Shown here: piece by piece, positions 22,101 to 34,341 of the stretch | Layout of the letters: the number at the start of each line of letters is the position of its first letter | Numbering within the stretch: the stretch's first letter is position 1 | Source: Gymnopilus junonius | Taxonomy: Eukaryota > Basidiomycota > Agaricomycetes > Agaricales > Galerinaceae | Reading direction: 5' to 3' | Assembly: GCA_015501075.1 (NCBI GenBank) | Contig: JADNYJ010000230.1 | Span: 1-56,178 of the forward strand | Length of the DNA stretch: 56,178 nt | Position numbers and translations under genes: made by a program | Notes under the pieces: generated by a model | Seen by the model: only the letters and a program-made list of their open reading frames with translations | Told to the model about the DNA's origin: nothing | Database searches by the model: none

Positions 22101-25100
22101 AGGACCAGAAGCAAGATGAATCAGAATCAACACAAAAAACCGTTTCGGAAAATGAAAATCTCCAGTAACTATGCCGAAATCCCTGGTTTCTGGTCGAAGT
22201 CGAATGGAGGGCCAGTCAGTTGGAAGTGCCCGAGTTTTAATGTCTAAGGAACTGGTGATGCTTTTTTGTTCTGTTAACTTGGAGCATATTCCTCATATTC
22301 CTCGTTGAAATGCAGTTGAAGGCATCTTTTGACGGTTTCAGGCTTGTCCTCATTGGAGATCTACATGAACAACCAATGCTCCATCTTAAAGTCAAATCAT
22401 TTGTAATTGGTGCCCAAGATTGGTCTGGTCAGGTGTGGACTTTTGCCTTTCGAATGGAATCATTCTGACGATTTGACCCAAGTTACATGCAACAACAACT
22501 ATGACAACCACGATTGCATACTGGAATTTAAGCAATTCACACTGGGAACCTTGTTTGTTGTTTTATTTATGCATAAAGTTAGCTATCAACATTAACTCGT
22601 TTCATCCAGTAATCGATCCATGGACCTTTACCATTGGTGTGAGTTGCAACCCTCTGAGTGATTTCGCGTATCTGAAATATCTTTGTAAAGATTGCAAAGG
22701 AGAACTCCACTGGAGGATTTGATTTGAACGTATCAGCCCGAGAACGCTTAGATCTGAACATCAGTACGACCTTTACCGAACTCGCACTGACAACATTCAA
22801 CACTTGGAGGCAAGAAGGAGAGTCAGTTTTGCAGAAGGCTCGTGGCACTTACGCTCCTTATCGTATACGGAATCAAACTGGAACACCTATTTTCGTGTGG
22901 TCCGATATTGATGGATTTACTAACACTAAAGATGTGGATGCTGTCAAAATTCTTCATGACCAAGCCATTGATTGGAGATTTGACGATTGGAAAACGATGA
23001 GAGAAGTAAATCCGAACAGCACGTTCCTCTTATCCTGATGACCAATTTTACTAGCATGTCTCTTCTGGTCAGCATAACATCGGTATACAATTCGCCGAGA
23101 AGCCCTGGGAGCAGTTACGAGGAATCCCGGTAGACGTGAAGGCGAATTCATGTACTCTTGCGGCCCGCACCGAAAAATATCCAAGTCGACTTCTTTGCGA
23201 GATCAAGGTGATTGACAATACGAAGATCGTCACTATTCGTTCGACATACAAGGTTGAAAATCTCACTCTATATCCTATCGAGTTGATGCTTGTCGACGAT
23301 TCTGGTCGCCCTGTCTACTCACTAGAAAAGATCCCCCTGGAAAAGATTTCTCTCTCCCTATCGAGGCAGTGACCAAATGCCGGGTCAGAAATCCAACCCG
23401 ACCGTATGCCATCCTTTTAGTTTTTTTAATTCGATTTGCTAACGGGACTTCCCAGAGGGATTTGGGTATAAATGGAGCGCTCCTATCCGTTTGGAGGATC
23501 TGATATCGAGGAAAAGTTTTACCTTGAAATGCCCTCATGGCGACCCTAAGGAAGCACATTCAGGATACAAGCTTGGGTCCAGACGGATTCAACAGAAAGT
23601 TCTTCGTAAGCATCTCCGTTTTGGGTCCGCAGTGATTCTCAGGTTTCATGCAGCAAATACCCCAAAATAAACCTCAAACTTCGGGCCCCCTGGAACTGGA
23701 GAATCTTCTCCATACAACTTAGAGTATCGTATCTACGACAAGAATGCTAATCAGAACTGGAGAAGCTACCTAAGGAAAGGCGGTGTTATGCCTGTCCATT
23801 CCGTTGAGCTTGGCCATTTCATCTTGCTCAATATCAATGTACAAGATACAGGTAATTACCCTAGTGGTCGTCTGTTCGTTTCTCAAGCCAATGTCTATAA
23901 AGTTTACAAACCCAGTGAATTCACCATTATCAATACGGATGGCCACTCGGACTTCGACATCGAATACAGTCTTACTTTGCGGGACCAGACGGACAGAAAG
24001 CTGGATTTGAAACTGAATTATGTGTGAGTTGGTCTATTAACTAACTGTGAATGGCCTGACCAATTTCCACAGGCGCTATCCAGAATCTGGGGGGGCTTTC
24101 AAAGTCCAAATTTACAGCCCTACGTAGTGGTGAATAAAACAGGCCTACCTTTCTATGTACGATCTGTTAGGTCAACCCGAGCAGGATCGCAAGATGCTGC
24201 GGGGAGACGCGATCTGGTAGGTGGTCTATACGGTCTGGAAAGATTGTGCTCAATCTCATTGACGCAGACATCCTTTCTCAAACGACTCCTTTCCGTGAGA
24301 TATCCCAAGGATTTAATGTTTTGTTCGACTAATTGAAACTGATATACTAGTGCTTTCTCACTCCCATAAACAAGGCCATGAATTCATTTTTAGGATCGGT
24401 GATTCTGCATGGTCGAAGGTATTCGCCTGATAGTCGTATGCAGTAAATTATACTGACGTACTCCTAGTTGATATCATTTGAAGCACCTGCAGCCGAGACG
24501 GAGGTTGTTGTACCTCTTCAGAATCAGAGATTAGACGAATTTCACATTGGACTATCATGGAGTGAAGGATTAGGCAAATACAAGCTGACAAAAGTCATTT
24601 CTCTTACTCCTCGGTTTTTAATCAAGAATCAGCTACCAGGCGCCATAACATTCCGAGAACATGGTGTTGCCCAAGAGAGCGTTCTTTGATAGAATCTGGT
24701 CAAAGATGCTCATTCCAGGTTTTCCGGTCGGGGAGCGAAAAATTGCTCACGATTGCGTACCCTGGTTTGAATGCACGATGGTATGAAAAGAACTTATCTT
24801 CGATGATCCTTAGCCTGCGATTGATCTGTTTCTCCATCTCTAGGTCGCCTCCTATCAGCATCGAGGATATCGGGTCAGTCCACTTCCGCCTTCCTCGTTC
24901 AGGTGAAGCTGGTCAACATGACCTTGTTCGGGCTGATGTTCGAATTGATGGATCGACCATTTTCATCTTTTTCAACCTTGCGGGCGGAGACTGGCCATTC
25001 ATAATTGAAAATGATAGTGACTATGCTGCGTGTATTTCCCAACAGGTCAGTCCCTGTATATGGTTTTTTATCCATTACCTAAGAATATTAGGATGCAAAT

Positions 25101-27835
25101 CGGGATGAACAGCCAAGGGAAGCCATTAAATACACCTTGGACCCCAATTGTGTTATTCCCTACGCTTGGGATTATCCAGCAGCAAGGGACAAAAAAATAC
25201 TTCTAACGATAGGTCCAGCAAGACGAGTTGTGGACATAATGGAAATTGGAGATCTCATTCCTTCAGGTTCAACGTATGTTTAGCCTTTCTTCTGCATCAC
25301 TTGGTATTAACTCCTAGCAGGATCAACAAAGAACTAGGGCCGTCTCCCTAGATGTTAGAGCTGATGGCAGCAAGCAAATTTTGCGTATAACAAATTACAA
25401 TCCCGATAGGAGTCTTTACAGGCCACGTCAACGAAGCAGTTCTATGTCGGTAGCAAGGCAAGACACCATATCCAGTACAGCTGAGGCTTTTGAAGCCGTT
25501 ACGAAGAAGCCGCTTCAAATTTCGCATTGCTCTTCAATTTAGCTGGAGTAGGTATTTCCCTAATCAACAAACAGATGGTCGAAGTCATCTATCTGGTCAT
25601 CGACACAATCAAGTTTGAATACGTCGATAGTACAGTCGCACAGTCGGTGAACATCTCATGTGGAACATTGCAGATGGATAATCAGCTTCATGAGGCTCTG
25701 TTCCCTGTCATCCTTCAACCAACCCTATAACGAAAGACTCTGAAGGTGTCGGTGCCTTGCCAACACTCCAGGCTTCAGTCATTTGGTTAAAAGACCAAGG
25801 TAGAGTGGGCAAGAAGTCTATTGTGCTATTACGACTGATCTATAATAATAAAAAGAACACGGTGTTTTGTTCATCAAATATTGCTCTATCTTACTCCAAG
25901 CTTTGACGATTGAGGCCGATGAGGACTTACTGTTCGCAATATACGACCTGACGCAAATCAAGGGGGTATCATGGGAGGAAGGAATACCGGAGTAAAGTCA
26001 TTGTCCACTTTCCGTTGTTTCGTGTTTTCACGTTACGTCCAGTGTTCTGATACAGCATGCGGACGATATCCCTGAGCCTGACGCTGATGCTGTCGGACAA
26101 GTCTTGTACTTTGAAGTCCTTGAACTGCAGCCTATCAAGTTGTCGCTATCGTTTATGCGGACTGAGAGGATCAACAGTGAAGAGAAGTAAATTTGCATTC
26201 TATATCTAAACACACATTCTTACTTACTTGTTCAGGCTGAGTATCAGAAACCCACTTGCGGTCGTCGTCAATGCATTGACCATGACAGTGGGAAATATAA
26301 ACGATGCTCCTCTCGAAATGAATGCGCTTGCCATCAAGGACATGCGGTTAACTATGCCAGAATTATTGAGTCGCATCACGTATCACTATAGGCAGGATAT
26401 CCTACGTCAGCTCTATCGCATCCTTGGATCAGCAGATTTCATTGGCAATCCCGTCGGACTCTTCACGAATGTAAGCTCTGGGGTTGCGGATATCTTCTAC
26501 GAACCTTTCCAAGGTGTCATCGTACACGGTAATAAAGAGCTAGGGGTGGGCATAGCCAAGGTCAGCTCTTTCCGCCAGAAATGCAAACATTGGTTAAATG
26601 GGACTGCAGGGTGCTGCAAGTTTCGTAAAGAAGACAGTGTTTGGCCTTAGTGACAGCGTCACAAAATTCACCAGTAGCGTTGGCAAGGGTAAGTCCTTTT
26701 ATTCATCACTTCTTTTCACTCATCAAATACTTTGCACTTCAGGATTATCCGCAGCAACATTCGACTCTGAATATCAAGCACGACGGCGTATGAATCAACG
26801 GCGCAACAAGCCCCGTCACGCGATGTGAGGCTCCTATTCGTTTATCGCCGCAATAACCCTAAGTCTATGATTGTAAGTTATGGTGTCACAGCAGGTGGAG
26901 AAGCCTTTGCTAGTAGCGTAACAAGTGCTATGGAAGGCGTGTTTGTAAGAAGTGGATTTTCTTTCTTTTATATTTATGAAAACCAAAACGTTCGTAGATG
27001 AAGCCTATCGAAGGGGCTGAGTCAGAAGGTGCCCTTGGCTTTTTCAAAGGCGTAGGCAAGGGCCTCGTTGGGTGAGCATTCCCTATCTGTGGATGGGCAT
27101 CATTGTTCAATCAACGGAAATAATAGGGCCGTCACGAAACCTGTTGTAGGTGTCTTTGATCTGGCTTCCAACGTCTCAGAAGGTGTGCGTTTTTCTCCGT
27201 TTTGTGACTCTTGTTGATTTTGTCAAGGTATCCGCAATACAACGACCGTATTCGATAAACCAGACAGAGATCGCATTAGATTGGTCAGTTTTATAAATAT
27301 CAAGATTCATGAAAAAATTCTCTTATCAATGCTGTGTAGCCTCGAGTTGTTCCAGCCGATGGGGTTCTTAGAGTATGTCTCTTGATTCATTTCATAGACT
27401 TCAATAACTGGTATTTTTTTCATAGCCGTACAATTCACGTGAAGCCCTGGGCCAGTCTTGGATGAAAGATTTAAACAATGGAGCTTACCGTCAGGAATGT
27501 TATGTCGCACACATCAGTAAGTCGGACCAGATGTCAAGACGAGAATTTGACCAAACGAGCATGAAGATTCTCCGGGCGGAGACAACGTTATTCTTCTGAC
27601 CGCCTCACGGGTCCTGTCCTTCTGGTCAAAGAGACTTCGACTTGAATGGGAACTGCCACTCACGCAGATTCAGGGAGTCACTGTTGAGGACACTGGAATT
27701 CGTTTTGCACATAAAGCTGGAAAAGAGCAAGATAAATTTGCATTCATTCCAGACAAGGCTTCACAGTCATGGTTTTTCAATCAAGTTGCATCGGTTGTCA
27801 AGTCTTTTAATGCTCGTCGAAGGATGGATACATGA
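16157..27835 (+). CDS. vps13: VPS13, bridge-like lipid transfer protein
   Basis: A giant rod-shaped protein of membrane contact sites that moves bulk phospholipid between organelles. The start MWWLDPGKEVLNV joins after an intron to LFNRILAPYV, NQVNYGIGQG and LRNLRLKKE, the conserved chorein N-terminus. Further landmarks: NIHVRYEDNMS, WQPAFIESTAGAIHK, FDEKAALADAL, MRHMEIIYHRGYVEAVYRFF, MSLRLADAQ, a repeated beta-rich middle, the adaptor-binding (VAB) region at about 23000-25700, and the C-terminal NALAIKDMRLTMPELLSRI with GNPVGLFTNVSSGVADIFYEP, then a PH-like end (stop at 27833-27835). About 3,100 residues over many 50-60 bp introns. One intron (17057-17116) begins with GC. At least twelve one-base losses in homopolymers break the frame (see findings), but homology continues across each, so the gene may be intact in the organism. 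Confidence 0.93.
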
Positions 27836-28211
27836 GGATACTAAAGGACTAACAATTTGTGATAAATTAATTTTACGTGCACAACTCAGACAATATGTAA
27901 ACGTAGTTAAGAAAGCAAGGTTTGACAATTAGAATAATAATGGTATCTATATCTGGGTGTGCTTGTAAGTGAAATCAAGTATCAAATGTGCTTCCCGCCA
28001 GTTGGCCGGCTTCGTGGTGTTATCGAATTAGTAGGCAAAGCTGCCCTGACATCGACTGGTCCCAGGTAAAGGTCGCGGTAGATGTACTTGAACCCGTTCC
28101 CGTCTTGTCTTTGGGGGGGCTGACAGCCGATCTTCAACATTCTCCTGGATTGGTTTCTCCAGCATGGAAGTTAAATTGCTGTTGCTGTCGGTGTCATCAT
28201 TCTCAACATAA
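27836..28211. other. Short tail-to-tail spacer between VPS13 and the DENN gene
   Basis: Convergent 3' ends. No gene or repeat recognised; presumably both 3' UTRs. Confidence 0.5.
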
Positions 28212-31200
28212 CTACCCGAGGACTAGCAGAGTAGGCGCTTTGAAATCAGTGTCCGAATCATCAGTCAGCCCAACAGCAGTAGGCTGGGCAGCCGTGACAT
28301 GCGCAGGCTCTCGGGAAGTAGTCTCATCCTCATTTAATGAAGGGATGGTCTCCAAATTGGGTTCTTCCTGGTCAACATCCAGAAAAGAATCTTGAGTGGG
28401 TGTCGGAGTTTTACTTTCCGCACCAGATCCAATTGGCAAGGGTGGTTTTTGCGGAGAAGATACAAACTTCTTTGTCTCATCTGCTTTAATTGTCGGGGTA
28501 CTGGTGCGTGTAGATGAGATTGTGCCACTTCTCATTCTTGGCATTGACGGGGTCTTCGAGTGTATTTTCTTGCGGGAAGGGCGGGAACGGGTTGAGCCAA
28601 CATCGGATGAATCCTCACCACTTTCCGAGTAGACGATCTAGATGAATGAGACCTCCATTTAGGTGGAGGACGGCCTTCAGATGCCAGCGCCGACTCAAGC
28701 TTTAGACTAGGCATTAGTGCAGGTTAGATAATGACTGCCAGTTGTTACTCACCTTTTGCTGAATTTCGAAAACCTTCTGCGCGATTTTGTCACTTTTCTG
28801 GCTGATACCTTCATCAACAGCATTCATGCCATCCTGAGGAATATCCATATCTGATGCGGAGAATCGCTTCCTTTTCGTAACTGACGGCTCCTCTTCATCT
28901 TCGACTATGGTCCCGGTTTCTCGACCTACTTTTTCATTTTCTACGTCCTCGTCATAGGATTCGGCCACAGTTGATTCGGTACCTAAAGATCGCAAGTGCC
29001 TGGACTTGGCTGTATCACTTGGCCGCCGTGATAAAGTCCAGAAGCATTTGAAAGCCGACTGGGTGGACGTGAGCTGCTGTAATCAGAGTCATCCAGCTCA
29101 ACGGCCATAGAAGCTAGTGCCCTCTCTATTTGCGCTTCAACCTCGGCAACCATTTCAGCACGTTCCTGTCCATCCTGTCCATGGTCTCTTTCATGTGCTC
29201 GAGTTCCAACATTGCTTCTTTGTGTGCATTCTCGGTGTCCCGAAGTTCTGTGTTTGTAGGTTAAGCAAGTGAACAAAGATGTGAATGATAACCCACGGTT
29301 TTGAAGCTTAGTTTTCTCTGCTGCAGTCAACGAGACAAGACCAGAAAGCCGCTTTGTTTCTCTCTGTTCCTTGTTGATCTTGGAGCGCAACTGATTTGCC
29401 TCAGCACTGAGTTTTTCAGCATATTGTTCAAAGGTGACAAATTTATCCCTCCACAAGTCTGACTCCGTCATGAGGAAATTGAGCCTGCGAGAAAGTCGGC
29501 CGATCTTTGTTTCAAGGTCATCGCGGGCATCCACAAATGCAGTTGCGCGCTTGCGTATAGAGTGTTGAATAAGCTGCTCTGCGACAGTGAGCTGAGGAGG
29601 CCGTTTAAGTGTACCGAACGTGCTGATCCTTTTCAGGAACGAAGGTTTTTGAACTGGCATTATTATCAGACACACCCAGCTGATCCATGTTAAAAAACGG
29701 CGTACCCTATCGGCAAGGACAATGTCAAATGCTTGAATGATGCGTGTTGAGTGCCACCATTCTGGGGGCTTAATCTGATCTGCAACGGCTGAGACGATGC
29801 TCCTCGTTTTGCCTGTATCTTGCACACTGGTCTGAACCTTCCAGCAGGAAAGGCTTCTTTGAATTCACTATATATGGAGCCAGCTTAAAATCAACATAGC
29901 AGATGGAAAGAATAGTACCTTGGCACAGATTGGTCGGGATGGTAGTGAGGTTCAAAGGCAGCGAGAAGTCTTTGTCTATATTTCTCCCTCTGCTGCTTTA
30001 CGGAAACAGCGTTGAGAGGAGGGGACGGGCAACTCCTACAAAATTGTCAAAGAGGCACTCTGCTGAACCGTCAGTAGACTCACAGGTAGTTTATGTCTCT
30101 AGTGCAGTGCATTAGAAAAAGAAGTCTCACCTCACTGACAGATATATTACTCACAAGTCACAAACGCAGACCTCGGGCGCAGGCCTGATGCTATACCTGG
30201 CTTCTGTGGCTAATCCCATAATCCAGGGACCGGGATCGTCGATATAGATTTTTGCGTCTCGTGAGTGGACTGCGGGCAAAGCGATCCCGTTCCAACCTCG
30301 AAGTTCAACGAGGTATTTAATCGTCGATACGGCAATCTATCGAAGTAGCCAAAGTTAATGAATGAATATTTCAGAAAGATAAATATTCACCCCAAGCATT
30401 GCTGGATACCTTGAAAAGAAAATGATCCTTCCAGTTGGAGCAAGGGCGATCTAGGCAAACAATGTTATAACATGATTTAATGACCGGAGCCGCAGATCTG
30501 CATACCTCGCAAATTGAGAGAATGTTATCGATATTCAAGCACTTAAAGAGAGGCCACATGGTGAAGTTGATATCCACCAAACCACGGCCGAAGTCGAGAC
30601 CACCAGGGAAGCGAGCAATGACCTCCAGACTAGACTCACCCCCATCATTTTTAGGACTGGCATCGAGCTTGATAAGGTCTCCCGCACGAGGCGCCGGATG
30701 TGCAAGGATTTTGGAAATCTGGAGAGTATGAGATTGAACATCCTTAGAAAATCGCGCCCAAGAAAGAGTAAGATAATCTCTCATAAGGTCATACACCGGA
30801 TGGCGGGAAACAAGGGCTACCCAAGCAAATTAGATAGGCTTGAAAATAATATTATTGGAAGACTCACTGAGGGCATAAGGAAGCCAGAAGACAGTGTCAC
30901 CAGGTAGGAAGAGCGTACTTTCACCTGGACCGTGACCAATTGTGCTGGCAATTTCGAAGTCGCTCTCGCTCATTGCCCCTTCGGCTTCAGTTTCACCATC
31001 AGTTTCCGCGTCAGCCCAAGGACCTCGAGAGCTTTTCTTAGCGTTACGACGAGCTTGTGTCGTAGGATCCTGGGTGTCACTGGTAGATCCCGAGATATCT
31101 GCTCTTAGACTCTTCAAACGAGCTGTAACGGCCGATTGAGCAGATTCTTTCCGAGACCTCCCAGCTTCGAGGGTACGCCGAATAGCACTGCTGCGTTCGG

Positions 31201-32431
31201 CATCCGCATGCGACCAGACTGTCAGACAAACACCATAGTACATAATAGTGTTGCTCAGCGACGGATTAATATCACCTGAGTTGACTGACGAGACACCAGT
31301 AGGAGCGCCATGCGAACCATGCCCTAACAGGCTTGGGGGCCCGAGATAGGCTGAAGATGGTCGGGCAAAAGGGTCATCGCTGTAAGGGTATGCAAAAGTA
31401 GCAGCGGAAGAACGATTATCCCCATTGGAAAGAACAGAAGCGCGAAGAAGATCACCAGAAGGCGTTGGGGCAAGAGGAGTATTAGGTGCAGGAAGATTGA
31501 AAGTGAATGTGTGAATTGTAGACGCTGGTTGAAGAGTTGATGCGATGACCTCGACCTCACGAGTAAAGGAAAGCTATTTCGGGTCCAACATAAAGAAAGG
31601 TCACTGGTCAGAAGATCATCGCAAATATAGACCAAAAAAAAGCATGAAACATACTTTGAGAGCCTTGGATAGCATTTTTCCGACCTCCTGCTTGCTTAGG
31701 GCTCCCGCTCCCTTTAACACCTCGTCACTTTTTCCGCGTTTCTTCTTTTTTCCTCCACCAGCACCGGGACTAACGGTGCTTCCGAGAACTTCGGGCCTCC
31801 ACCAGCGATTGACAGCGCTTTCGCTGTGGTGTAATCCCAAGACAGAATCTGGGTCGGCGAGGGTCCATGTATGAGGTGACTTGGGTAAACCAGATACCAC
31901 ATAGAGAGATGTTAGAGGCAACGTTGGTACATGTGAAGCAAGGGGAGGCGCTTCGCGAAGTGAACGAGTGGACACGATGGAATTGCGAGCAGACGCGGGT
32001 ATGGGCTCCATACTTTTGCGGTGTCTGATGCCCAGGATCCTGGACGCCTTATCGGGTCTGGCGGGAACGTTAGGACTAGAGTTGGCCGGCGTATTAACCG
32101 TGATATAATCCAGCTCGTCCGCGAGAGCGGCGTCAGCGTCGGTAGAAGTCAGTGGGACTAGAGCAGAAGCAGAGGTGGTCGTAGAAACAACGTTGTTTTG
32201 AAGAGAGATATTGATGATCGGAACATCGTTAGTGCCTGAACTCTGGCTGGCAGCCCGCCCAAGATCCTTTTTGGGCTCCAACTTGTAAGAGGACTTGTGG
32301 GAGACGGTGCGGATTTGCTTGGTGCCCTCGAGGGACTGGTCGGAGTAGGTTGACTTGAGCATCCTGTCAGAAGGTAGAGGACTCGCAGCAACAGCTGTCG
32401 CAGGGAGTGTTGGTCTTCTCGCTGACGACAT
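28212..32431 (-). CDS. DENN-domain protein with C-terminal coiled coil (putative Rab GEF)
   Basis: DENN modules act as guanine-nucleotide exchange factors for Rab GTPases. From the ATG at 32431 (MSSARRPTLPATAV) there is a long Ser/Pro-rich, disordered N-terminus with a basic KKKKRGKSDE patch. The upstream DENN part follows (IMYYGVCLTVWSHADAE, FLPGDTVFWLPYALS at about 31243-30840), then the core DENN (PVYDLMRDYLTLSWARFSKD, GGLDFGRGLVDINFTMWPLF, NIDNILSICE) and the downstream part (PAMLGIAVSTIKYLVELRGW, CDLDINYV). A helical section (KRATAFVDARDDLETKIGRL, WRDKFVTFEQYAEKLSAEAN) with coiled-coil heptads leads to an acidic, Ser-rich C-terminus. Near 29161-29170 one base of a GGG run is missing relative to the continuing frame, comparable to the VPS13 losses. 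Roughly 1,100 residues. The Rab substrate is unknown. Confidence 0.85.
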
Positions 32432-33240
32432 GGGTATACTTATAAGAAATTAATTAATACACTGGGGGGAAAGAGGGAGGAGAAGGAGTGTGTAGTTTCT
32501 GGAGGCGGAAAACAAAGAATTAAGAGAGATGACTGTTCAGAACATCCTTGAAGCAATTTCTCAGCCAAACTTCGTATTTAAACAGTCCGATTTTTAGCGA
32601 AAAGCTAAAACAGATATCAGCACTCAGGGCATTCAGGCGTGCCCGACCCCTTTTTAGGAGCCCCACGCGAATCTGCAGCCTTCAGCTAGTTCGCACAGCG
32701 TATACTTGGCCGCAAGCAGATCAGTAAAAATAAGGCCGATACCACCAAACTTTCCGCTTGTACAACGTCGTATTATAGCGGTGACGGAGAAGGAGACAAG
32801 TCCCGTTAAATATTCCCAAGTCGTCAAACGGAGTGAAAGAAACGCGATCACGTGGAAAATTAGATCTCGATTAACCCCTGTTGGGTCGTGAGAATACAAC
32901 ATAACCCCAGATGTTTGTTGAAAGTCAATCATGTAAACATTATTACATACATCGGCCTACTTCTCTGTTTTTGTTGCACAGGTAGTGTTATGTATGGCCT
33001 CTCTGGAGGCAGTGAGATAACTTGCAATTACAATTTGACTCCAATACTTTTTATTCCCGGGATAACAAGTCAAAGTAATATTTTCCTTCGGAGACCGAAT
33101 CCATCATTTCGTCAGGCTTTCAATTGTTTCTGCCACCTTGACGACCCACGTCAAACCCATTTGGATGTTTTCTTGAAATCTCCGCTCTGGGGTTTACATT
33201 GCCGACTCGCCGACGTTGTCCGGCGGAATCTGTCCGCTCA
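32432..33240. other. Intergenic region upstream of the DENN gene
   Basis: CpG-containing sequence with a purine-rich stretch near 32460-32520. It holds the DENN promoter by position. No coding signal is convincing. It marks the right border of the gene-rich block, since CpG becomes scarce after about 33400. Confidence 0.5.
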
Positions 33241-34341
33241 TTAATACTATCACGTGCTACGGGTTGGATAATTGTAATAGAGATGGAAAATCGCGGATTG
33301 CATCACATCCACTCAATATTTTGCGAAAATTTTTGCATAATTGAGTAGCTATAGATCTCACGAGTACGAATATGCCAAAATCGCGAGGAAATTTGGACTG
33401 AATATAATATAAAACGAGGAACTTCTGGCTGAATTCCCTTTACACAATAATGTTTCCTCGCTGCTGTAAGCATTTCTTATTCCTTGCTCACCAAATTTGG
33501 TCTACAGATGCTATGCCATCTGGAATACTTGCCTAACTTATTTTTCTGTGCAATAACCTTCCAGATCTTTTATATGCCCTCAATGCAGGGAGTTGGAAAA
33601 GCTAAGTCATGATGCATCACACCAATTTTCAAACACCGCTCAGCACAGCTCAGCTCTGGAAAGAGAGTACAATATGCAATCCTGTTTACAAGGCTGCTAT
33701 GCTACAATCTATCTATATGACATGATTGGCAAGCTCAGTTGCCAGGTGGATAACTATTATAAGGTGGATATAGGTTACCATTAGGAGGCAGAAACATAGG
33801 TGGCAGGTAAGCCGTCATTAGCTACAATGACTCAGCACTGTGCCATGGCAAGTGGGCCAATGCCTGGAGGAAGCAGGATGTGCTAGGCGAAGCTGATCAA
33901 CAAAGATGAGAGATGCAACGCGACTGTGTTTTGTTGATGGGAGCGGAGTTAAGACTGAGTCTGAATCTAATTGCATTTGTCATGCCTGCAAGATGTTCTG
34001 TGAATTGCAGATGAGGGACAATGCAGGAAGTGACAGAAATCAAGGAGAAGACTAGCAGGGCATACTAGATTTCAAATATGTAAAAATGTTGAGCATTTAT
34101 GGGTTGGAAGGTAATGTTTTTCACAAATATAGGATGAGGTAACTCCAATCTTTCCACTGATGTCTCATTAGCTTGAGATCAACTTCACATTTCAACAAGC
34201 TTTTTGCATATTCATAATTGTGAGATCTATAGCTACTCAGATATGCAAAAATTTCACAAAATATTGAGTGGATGTGATGCAATCTGCAATTTTCCATCTC
34301 TATTACAATTATCCAACCTGTAGCACATGATAGTATATTAA
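33241..34341. mobile_element. Non-autonomous element with about 140-bp terminal inverted repeats
   Basis: The left arm (33241-33380) begins TTAATACTATCACGTGCTAC and the right arm (34201-34341), reverse-complemented, begins TTAATATACTATCATGTGCT. The arms match along roughly 140 bp, through GGTTGGATAATTGTAATAGA and GTAGCTATAGATCTCAC. The 820-bp centre has no credible transposase; a 63-residue open frame at 33593 has no motif. The arms differ chiefly at CpG sites: the left arm keeps CG in CACGTG, TCGCGG and CACGAGTACG where the right arm has TG or CA. It resembles a fold-back or MITE-type DNA transposon. A TA target is possible but ambiguous because the flank is AT-rich. Confidence 0.7.
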
